64,000 nucleotides of DNA from Azolla caroliniana (Eukaryota; Polypodiophyta): positions 8,246,001 through 8,310,000 of the forward strand of contig JBHGNT010000011.1 of assembly GCA_043228905.1 (NCBI GenBank), read 5' to 3'. A model generated the notes under the pieces. The model ran no database searches. It was given only the letters and a program-made list of their open reading frames with translations, and was not told the DNA's origin. The position numbers and the translations under genes were made by a program. Each line of letters starts with the position of its first letter. Position 1 is the first letter of the stretch. This document shows, piece after piece, positions 57,111 through 64,000 of the stretch.

Positions 57111-57895
57111 TGTCGTGCCTTTCGGCTCCGGATCGTTTGCGTGAGTCGGGTGGGAACCGCCGAGGTTTTGGACTAGGAGGAGGAAGAATTTGAGGCTAAT
57201 CTAGTTATGAATATGAATAGATTATAAGAAAGAGATATAGAAACTTGTGAATCCCACAAGTATAATTGTTTTAGTTTATCTAAATCGTAGTAATAAATTG
57301 AAATAATTTAGAATAGATTAGAGTAGATTGAGAAAAGAGATCAAACCTTGTGAATCCCACAAGTATATTTTATTGATTGTTGGTGTTTTAGGAAATATAT
57401 CCAATTTCCCAAATATTTTTCACACCTATTACATTGTGCTCCCCATCCTTATGTAGTGATGGGAGAGACTAAGCATAGCTACATGCTTTTTTTCTAATAT
57501 GTTCATGCACACTAAATGTGCATGTGATGCTTTTCTAATCCTTGCTTTTATTTGCTAAATATAGTGCTCATGCACGCTAGATGTGCATGAGTCACTTTTT
57601 AGTCACTTGCGTTTTTCTATAAAATATTCACGCACTCTAAAAATACATGATTTACCTTTTAATAAAGGTAGGCGCAAATAAAGCACTTATAGTTATTAAA
57701 TCTATTTATAGAACACTAAAGATAAGGTAGCATAATGGTAAAGTTGAGGTTTGGCTACGTGGAGGTACAGGGTTCAAATCCTGCCCTATGCACGTGATAA
57801 ATATCTTGATATATTATTTTATTTATTTATATGTAATTAAATCGGTTATATTATTTTTTTACTTTTTCACGTAGTGTACGAAATACACTACGACA
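57111..57895 (-). mobile_element. solo LTR of family B inside gypsy copy 2 gag
   Basis: TGTCGTGCC to TACGACA, 785 bp, with ACGG on both sides (57107-57110, 57896-57899). It separates the gag leader (58213-57900) from the rest. Hairpins lie at 57244-57260 and 57347-57363. The tRNA-like module lies at about 57722-57793, with a full B box GGTTCAAATCC and a T7 run at about 57853-57859. Confidence 0.92.
57722..57793 (+). promoter_or_regulatory. tRNA-like module, best-kept copy (perfect B box)
   Basis: TAGCATAATGG (A-box-like) and GGTTCAAATCC (a perfect match to GGTTCRANTCC) with tRNA spacing; a T7 run about 60 bases downstream could terminate Pol III. The module reads opposite to element sense. 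Confidence 0.65.
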
Positions 57896-57899
57896 ACGG

Positions 57900-58213
57900 T
57901 AGTTTGTGTGCACACTGTATCCCCCTTCGGAATCCAATTCATACGTTGAAAAGGCTTCTGCTTCGCCTTCTCCGCTTGCCAACGCCTAGAGAAGGGATTC
58001 GGTTTCCCGGAGGCTGCTTAGGCTATTGCCGTCGTTCGGCTGCGATGTTTGTTGTAACCGGAGGGACTCCTCTGCTACTCTCCAGATTACGTTGGAAAAT
58101 GAGCGATCCGCTCTAATTTCGTGCGCCGCTTGCTGGAAAGCCTCAAGTCTCCTTTGCCTTTCGGCAAGGCGTCGAGTTCGATCTGTAACCAGGTCGTGCG
58201 TTGATCTAGTCAT
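57900..58213 (-). pseudogene. gypsy copy 2: gag leader
   Basis: ATG 58213: MTRSTHDLVTDRTRRLAERQ, SNVIWRVAEESLRLQQ and SLRETESLL followed by a TAG, then DSEGGYSVHTNYR up to the LTR insertion. Copy 3 has the same sequence at 61151-61480. Confidence 0.75.
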
Positions 58214-58266
58214 CCACTCATGCCGTCGTTCGCTGCAAAAACAGGAATCGTGGTCGCCAAAAACTG

Positions 58267-58676
58267 TGTTAACTCTTAGGGCCGGACAATGGCCTAACAT
58301 AGGGTATCTACGGAAGACACTTCACCAAAGGGGTGTTACGGCAAGAGGATTAGGCTCAACGATTAATACGACTTAATTAGGTTACTTAGCAAGATCGTCC
58401 TTAATAATCACATGCGTAAGATATAACAATCAATGCAGAACGGCAATTAACACAGAGAGATAAAAACACTAAGCTTCATTAATTATCAGCTCCACATTAC
58501 ATTGTATCCGGGCCTTTAAAACGGTGCCATCCGCACCTGTTCGGATTGGTCCGGATCCGGAACGGCATATCGATTCCGGTCCGTCTGTCCACACTAATAG
58601 CTCACTTACAACCATTCCTTAATAATTAAATAACTCCTTCGTTTCACACTCTGGACTCCTTTGCCGGCTGGTAACA
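58267..58676 (-). repeat. 5' LTR of gypsy copy 2
   Basis: In element sense TGTTACCAGCC to GAGTTAACA, then CAGTTTT and the primer-binding site TGGCGACCACG. Lacks a 25-base block present in the 3' LTR. Confidence 0.9.
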
Positions 58677-59059
58677 ATAAGTGGGGTGGAATATTTGGAA
58701 ATTGGATATATTTCTAAAAACAACAATTAATAAACTATGTTCGTGGGATTCACGAAGTTTTATATAATCTATCTCTTCCAATCTATGCTAAATTGTTATT
58801 AGGATTCGAAATATTAATAAATCTAATAATCTATACTTGTGGGATTGACAAGTTTTTTATCTCTCTTTCAATCCAAATTTATATTGTTATCTAAATATTG
58901 ATTAATCTAATACAATAGACTGGTGGGATGCACGAGGTTTCTATATCTCTTTCTTACAATCTATTTATATTCTTATTAACCTTAAAACTCTCCTCCTCCT
59001 AGTCCAAAACCCCAGCAGTTCCCGACTCAAGCAACGATCCTACACCGAAAGGCACGACA
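58677..59059 (+). repeat. 3' LTR of family B, right part
   Basis: Starts with the ATAAG duplication and continues the LTR interrupted at 47981, ending GGCACGACA. Hairpin motifs GTGGGATTCACGAAG and GTGGGATTGACAAG occur near 58744 and 58845. Confidence 0.88.
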
Positions 59060-59063
59060 GCGT

Positions 59064-59530
59064 ATCGAGTTCCTGTATAAAGTTAGTGTTTTATACAGGA
59101 ACTCGATACGTTGTATCAAGTTCCTGCTTAATAAGAGTGTTTTATAGAGGAACTCGATATCTTGTATCGAGTTCCGTGCTAAAAACATATTTTTAAAAAA
59201 CGTCAGTACAGGTAGGCGCTTAGCTGGAATCTTGGCGCTCGCTCTTCTTACAAGACATAATTTTCTCGCCATCGATGCTATGGGGAGATGACGATTTGGT
59301 GCTACATGCTCTGGGCTCTATGTGCTCTGTGTGCTCTGTTCTATGACTGATTGATTGCGAAATGAGGGGGTCTTCCTATTTATAGGGATTGACCACTGTG
59401 GTTAAAGTAACCACAATTACTTTAACCATGGTTGGTAAGCTTAAGGTTAGTTAGTTAGACTTAAGAGAGAGTTTCTTTGACCTTAGGACCCTTTTTTCTT
59501 AGACCTTAGTACACTTTATTTGGTCATTGC
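59064..59530 (-). repeat. duplicated unit D1, right part (promoter, first exon, intron start)
   Basis: In minus sense: a TATA-like CTATAAATAG (59385-59376), a leader, ATG 59272 and ARKLCLVRRASAKIPA. The splice donor seen in D2 (CAG/GTAAGC) reads CAGCTAAGC here, so it is destroyed. Palindromes at 59098-59124 and 59149-59175. Confidence 0.65.
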
Positions 59531-59545
59531 ATCTAAGTGTTTGAT

Positions 59546-59728
59546 TGTACCCTTTTTTCTTCATAGTGATAGTTGGAGTGTGTGGGCTCCCATGGTTTTT
59601 CCCATTCAGGGTTTTCCACGTAAACATTTTGTGTACTCTCCATTTCCCATTTTTGTGTTTTCCTTCTCATTGAAGTGATTCAAGACTTGGTTGTGGCTGG
59701 GCAGTATTGCGCGCTATTCCTCTCAAGG
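59546..59728 (+). mobile_element. 3' fragment of a copia family A LTR
   Basis: TTGTACCCTTTTTTCTTCAT, CTCCCATGGTTTTTCCC, GGGTTTTCCACGTAAAC and a CTCTCA end match the right halves of the LTRs at 19562 and 29337. It separates D1 from D2. No left half and no target duplication. Confidence 0.8.
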
Positions 59729-59746
59729 GTTTAGGGTTTAGATCTA
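59729..59746 (+). repeat. short interstitial telomere-type repeat
   Basis: AGGGTTTAGGGTTTAG holds two TTTAGGG units directly behind the LTR fragment end. Confidence 0.6.
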
Positions 59747-60597
59747 TTCTAAACTCTAAATCTCAATCATAGTTTCTGTGAACATGATAGATCTTTATTG
59801 TGAATTTAAATTTAGTAAGCGCTATTCAACTTTGATAATTATATATCTTAATAATTTTACAAGGATATCTATCATATTGGAAGGTAGGTATGGTTTATAT
59901 TGATTCCATATCCCATATTGTTGAGAATTTTAATACGATAGGTTTGAATTTGGTATCATAAAGGTAATTCTTGTGTTATTTTCTATTATTTTAAGCTATT
60001 ATAGGTCATAAAGCCTATTTCAATAAGGGCACTAAATGTTACAAAATGTAGCAAATGTCCCTAAAAATGTGTGAATTGGTATCTTTTCATAAATATATAT
60101 CAATAAGTTCCCCCAAAGACACAATATTCCTTTTTAAAAAGACGGTTTTATACAGGAACTCGATACGCGCTATCAAGTTCCAGTTTAAAGTTAGTGTTTT
60201 ATACAAGAACTCGATACCCTGTATCGAGTTCTTAAGTGCTAAAAACATATTTACAAAAAAGGTTTGTACAGCCAGGCGCTTACCTGAAATCTTGGTGCTT
60301 GCTCTTCTTCAAAGACATGACTCTCATCGTCGATGCTAACGGGGAGATGACGACTTGGTGCTATGTGCTCCGGGCTTTATGTGCTCTGTGTGCTCGTGTG
60401 CTCTGTTCTGCACGTGAATGATTGGGAAATGAGGGGGTCTTCCTATTTATAGTGATTGACCACTGTGGTTAAAGTAACCACAATTACTTTAACCATGGTT
60501 GGTAAGCTTAAGGTTAGTTAGTTAGACCTAAGAGAGAGTTTCTTGGACCTTAGGACACTTTTTTCTTAGACCTTAGTACACTTTATTTAGTACAGAA
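59743..60597 (-). repeat. duplicated unit D2: promoter, first coding exon and start of intron
   Basis: About 855 bp nearly identical in order to D1. In minus sense: a palindrome GTGGTTA-AAG-TAACCAC near 60470, TATA-like CTATAAATAG (60452-60443), leader, ATG 60327 with RVMSLKKSKHQDF, and a good donor CAG/GTAAGC at 60284. The rest (60283-59743) would be intron and holds the palindromes at 60155-60181 and 60205-60233. This reads as the 5' end of a gene copied twice; no second exon is recognised. Confidence 0.5.
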
Positions 60598-60636
60598 TCT
60601 TAAATGTACCAATGACTCCCTAATGGGTTTTAATTA

Positions 60637-61101
60637 TGTTACCGGCCGGCAAAGAAGGCTTAATGAGGTCCAAACCAGAGTGTGAAAGGAATAGTTATTC
60701 GGAAACTGTTGTAATTAGTAGTCTTAATATATACATATTATTATATAAGAAGATGTAGACGGACGGACCGTAATCGGTATGCCGATCCGGATCCGGAATG
60801 ATTCCGTAAAGGTGCCAGTTGGCACCGTTTTGTATTTTGCACCGGAGACCTATATAAAGGCCCGGTTACAATGTAATCAGGAGCGGATAATTAAGAAAGC
60901 TTATTGTCTTAATCTTCAAGTGTTGATTACCGTTTTGTATTTATTGTCATATCTTACGCGTGTTAATTACGGATGGCTAAGTAATCGATTAAGGTCTAAT
61001 TAAGCATTGTTCCGTAACTCATTCTACCATACCACCCTTTGGTGACGTGTCTTAAGTGGACACCCTGTGTTAGGCTGTTGTCTGGCCCTAGCAATAACCC
61101 A
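60637..61101 (+). repeat. 5' LTR of gypsy copy 3
   Basis: TGTTACCGGCC to ATAACCCA; TATATAAAGG at about 60851 is a good TATA box candidate, followed by the transcript start region. Confidence 0.7.
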
Positions 61102-61106
61102 TTTTT

Positions 61107-61117
61107 TGGCGACCACG
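61107..61117 (+). other. primer-binding site of gypsy copy 3
   Basis: TGGCGACCACG, identical to copy 2, follows the LTR by five T. It would pair with a tRNA ending in CGTGGTCGCCA; the tRNA identity was not checked. Confidence 0.7.
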
Positions 61118-61150
61118 GTTCCTGTATTATCGCAGTGAACATCGGCAGGA

Positions 61151-62940
61151 ATGGATGACTAGGCCAACAGACGCCCGGTTACGGAGAGAGCACGAAGACT
61201 TGCTGAACGGAGACGGCGGCGAGAGGTTTTTCAGCAAGCACCGGAAGAAATCCGAACGGATCGATCATTTTCCAAAGTGATCCGGAAAGTGGCAGAGGAG
61301 TCGCTCCGTCTGCAACAAAACGCCTACCCGGACGAAGGAAGAAGCTTCAGTAGCCTCCGGGAAGCGGAAACCCTTCTCCAGGCCTTGGCCGGAAGAGACG
61401 GCGAATTCGAAGCATTTTCAGTGCTGGAATCGAATTCGGAAGGGGGTTACAGCGCGCATATGAACTATCACAGCAGTAACGACACCCCAGGAAGACCGAA
61501 GGACGAGGAGTCGGATACTTTACCGACACCGGAACTAGAGTTGGCAGACCAAGAACCTCCGGCACACGTCGTGGAGCAACCTCCGAAGATGGAAGTACAC
61601 CGGCAAAAACCTCCAACACCGGAAGTCGAGCTGGCAACACCAAAGGAAGACCGGCTAAGACCTCAGACGCCAACGGAATAGCAGGAAAGACCACCGATAC
61701 TGCCAACCCGCGTACCGACACCGGACTACGATATGTCGTTCTAGTACTCCAAGTATCGCGATGACCCGGACGCGGAGGCTCATGTTCACGCATTTGAACA
61801 AACATGGGAAGCAAACCATGTGTCACAACGGTTAACCGCGGCAGAAGAGGAACGATCTAAGATAGCCGAATTCGGCATGACATTAGAAGGACCGGCCGCC
61901 AGATGGCACCGGATGCAGGATCGCAACACCATCACCACCTTTGCGGACTTGAAACACAAATTCTTGCACTTCTTCCAGAAGGAGGTGGATCAACGAGAAA
62001 TGGTGGGCTTATTTTATACAATTCGGCAGGACCTCGGCGAGAGCATCCCACAGTTTGTCATCCGGTTTCAACGGATGCACAGTCAGCTTACCCGCGCACC
62101 TCCGGAGGAAGAAACGCGGGCTATATTTTTAGCCGCGCTCCAGGAACCTCTACGAACGGTATGCACAGTCATTGACTTTCGCACAAGCACCGTCAACCAG
62201 GTCATCGACCGGGTTCGAGGAATGGAGAGAACGAGCTCTTGGCTAACAATGGGAGCCCTCCAACGAGCATTACCAACCGATGAGGATCTCCGTTTCCGGC
62301 AAGAAATCCAATGCACGACCTACTTGAATTCTCGACACTCGTCACTGGAGTGCACCATGCAGACGCACTGCTTACTCTGCCAAGCTACGAGCCACACGAA
62401 GGACCGGTGCGAATATAACTTATTGAATCAGCAAGCTCCACCAGTCCGGCAAATCGAGCCACGTAGTAGCCGAGACGAAGAAGACGAACGATGGCGACGA
62501 GAGGAGCGATATCGACCGGCACAAGATGTCCGGTACGACAATCGGCGAGACAACTACGACCAGTACAAGAGAAACGACAAGTACCGAGAATACAATGGAC
62601 GGTATGAGCATCACAACCGGGATCACTCCCCCGGGTATCACCAACGATGGGAAGATTACGGGAGGTATGACGACCAACCCCGGCAAGGGTACCGCAACAA
62701 AAGAACTTTAATAAAAAACGGCATTTCAAAAACGGGAGCCACCCACGTGAACCGGAAAAAGGCGCCTCAAGCAGCCAACCAGACCAGAGCCCCGTGGTTA
62801 CCACAAATCCTCCACCGGGTACAGGAAACAATGCCGAATCCAGCAACACCCAGAAAGCATATTGCTACTACTGCCGGCAGGAAGGACATTATAGTAATCA
62901 ATGTCCGGCAAAGAGCTATGATAAGCGACCGGCAGTAAAC
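61151..62940 (+). pseudogene. gypsy copy 3: gag
   Basis: Leader MTRPTDARLRREHED, then a frame 61277-62938 broken by TAG at 61679 and TAG at 61745 (copy 2 has Gln in SFQYSKY). From 61820 it is open: EFGMTLEGPAARWHRMQD, FFQKEVDQREMVGLFYTIRQ and QFVIRFQRMHSQL. First knuckle CLLCQATSHTKDRC is intact; one base lost near 62700 puts the second knuckle CYYCRQEGHYSNQC (about 62867) in another frame. Rich in Arg, Tyr and Asp between knuckles. Confidence 0.85.
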
Positions 62941-64000
62941 ATGGTAGTCGCCGAAGTCGCAGACCTCCAGTAGGTCAGCACAAGGTCGCAGGGGAAGACT
63001 ACGGAATGGGAGACACAAGAGGCCATCCGGAAACAGGCAACGAAATGGGTAAAAAAGGCCAATGAGCGAAACGTAGCAGAACTTGCGCAATAGAAGGAGA
63101 ACACCGAAGAGCTCTCCGGAAGCAGTCAGTCCGAAAACGGGACATGGCAGCTATTGTAGGAATGCCAGATCACGCTGCCGTTAGGACGACTCTTGCAGCT
63201 AGTACCAAGATTCACAGAAGGACGAAGGAAGGCATGACGACAGGCGGAACACCACCGGCTCCAGCATTCTTTTCAAATTCGGAGGAGGGACCGGCCGTGG
63301 TGGACACCAATAGTCCGGCAATTACGGCCATTGTGAAAGGGGAAGAACTCCCCGGCACGATAATAGATGGAGGCTCCGGCGTTAACGTAATCAGCCTCCG
63401 GACATGCGATGCTCTTGGAATCTGAGAGTGGGAGACATGTCCGTTCTGGCTCCGTATGGCTGACACAAGCTCGTTTCGACCGACAGGATTAATACGGAAC
63501 TTGAAAGTAACCATCGGGGGCCACACATTCCGAATCTCAACCGTAGTTCTCCAGTTGCAGGCTCAAGGAGCGTACCCATTATTGTTGGGACGCCCTTGGT
63601 TAAAAACAACACATATCAAGCAGAACTAGAGGAGGAATATGATTACGTTCCGGCGGGGAAAAGCGAAGGTACGGGTACCAACACAACAAAGGAAGGGCAC
63701 CGGCAAGGATCTGACACCGTTATATGCGGAGTGTGTCAATATGCTGGAGGGATTAGCAGACGAAGAAGAAGAGCAGTACTTGTTGGAGAACTTGAAGATT
63801 GTACCCCTATTCAAAATTGACGTTGCGGAAGCGGTATCACCCTACTTACTACACTCGGACGAAACCGAAGCGGAACTGGATAAAGAAGCAATCCGGGAGT
63901 TACGGCATGCACAGGAGGCATTGGAAAGGGAAATTGCCGTATCCCAGCACGTAAAAGCGTCCCAATTAGAAGAGGTAAATCTAGGAACGGCGGAGGAGGC
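62941..64000 (+). pseudogene. gypsy copy 3: protease and start of RT protein
   Basis: 63144-63425: VVDTNSPAITAIVKGEELPG and IIDGGSGVNVISLRTCDALG, the protease, ending at a TGA where copy 2 has His. The frame goes on with EWETCPFWLRMAD, FRISTVVLQLQAQGAYPLLL, GRPWLKTTHIKQN, TAG (Trp in copy 2) and then an open acidic linker LADEEEEQYLLENLKIVPL to the window edge. Confidence 0.8.

Larger units (their letters stand above)
47982..58676 (-). mobile_element. gypsy copy 2 (Athila/Tat-like), minus strand
   Basis: ATAAG flanks both ends (47977-47981, 58677-58681). LTRs: 47982-48416 (435 bp, 3') and 58267-58676 (410 bp, 5'), differing mainly by a 25-base block near 48240. The primer-binding site in element sense is TGGCGACCACG (58259-58249). 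Order in element sense: gag, protease, RT, RNase H, integrase, then a long extra ORF up to the 3' LTR. Every part has at least one stop or frameshift. A family B solo LTR is inserted in gag at 57111. Confidence 0.92.
44767..59059 (+). mobile_element. non-autonomous LTR element of family B (full copy)
   Basis: GCGT flanks both ends (44763-44766, 59060-59063), a 4-bp target duplication. The 5' LTR is 44767-45596; the internal part 45597-47699 holds a gag-like frame but no RT or integrase; a purine tract GGAGGGGGCGAG precedes the 3' LTR, which starts at 47700 and is interrupted at 47982-58676 by gypsy copy 2, resuming to 59059. Lack of pol in only 2.1 kb means it needs enzymes from another element. 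The 5' LTR has about 170 bases absent from the 3' LTR. Confidence 0.85.
60637..64000 (+). mobile_element. gypsy copy 3, + strand, running off the window
   Basis: 5' LTR 60637-61101 (TGTTACCGGCCGGC ...), primer-binding site TGGCGACCACG at 61107-61117, gag, protease and the start of the RT protein. Same family as copies 1 and 2, opposite in orientation to copy 2. The right end lies beyond the window. Confidence 0.9.

Noticed and set aside
59729-59746. Telomere or chromosome end
   Set aside because: Only two TTTAGGG units, with normal element sequence on both sides.

Overview
The window is nuclear DNA of a land plant. The signs are 3' primer-binding sites of the initiator-Met type (TGGTATCAGAGC and close variants) behind several LTRs, GT-AG introns of plant style, AAACCCTAA/TTTAGGG telomere-type motifs, Ty1/copia elements of the TNT1-94 type and Ty3/gypsy elements of an Athila/Tat-like type. 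I cannot name the species. The LINE-type reverse transcriptase with a C-terminal zinc finger and the gypsy family leave a non-flowering plant (fern, lycophyte) possible, but this is not proven.

Layout. 1-8 kb is the gene-bearing part: the 3' end of an uncharacterised + strand gene (1-542), a minus-strand FCP1/NIF-like phosphatase relic (983-2688), a 1.4 kb satellite built on the palindrome TAGCTAATTAGCTA (2707-4170), and a minus-strand five-exon gene (7941-4291) for a coiled-coil protein ending in a truncated RING-H2. Its large second intron holds a solo LTR with a second solo LTR nested inside. 8.2-12.5 kb holds an hAT transposase relic, a degenerate minisatellite, a LINE 3' end and a copia-like LTR. 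12.5-15.9 kb is non-coding and rich in simple repeats.

15.9-39 kb is a nest of copia elements. The clearest part is an old copia (19131-~31310) interrupted by a second copia (19562-29833, TSD ATTTG), itself interrupted by a young copia (21050-26219, TSD GAGAC) with 283-bp LTRs that differ at one base and an uninterrupted 1423-residue polyprotein. Farther right a minus-strand copia (33186-38676, TSD AAATT) has a LINE inside its 5' LTR.

39-64 kb is a gypsy nest. Three copies of one gypsy family occur (39.6-42.8 kb +, 47982-58676 minus, 60637-end +). They carry a long extra ORF behind integrase that encodes an N-terminal globular region plus coiled coil. A non-autonomous LTR family (here 'B'; full copy 44767-59059, solo copies 6263-6983 and 57111-57895) has 4-bp target duplications, a tRNA-like Pol III-type module and repeated hairpins in its LTR. 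The full copy sits in the first intron of a duplicated promoter/first-exon unit (44330-44766 + 59064-59530, and 59743-60597).

Functionally, only the young copia looks able to make all its proteins. Nearly everything else is decayed by stops, frameshifts and nesting. The items most worth follow-up are family B (target choice, tRNA-like module, covarying hairpins), the gypsy extra ORF and the palindromic satellite. I do not claim a proven new system.
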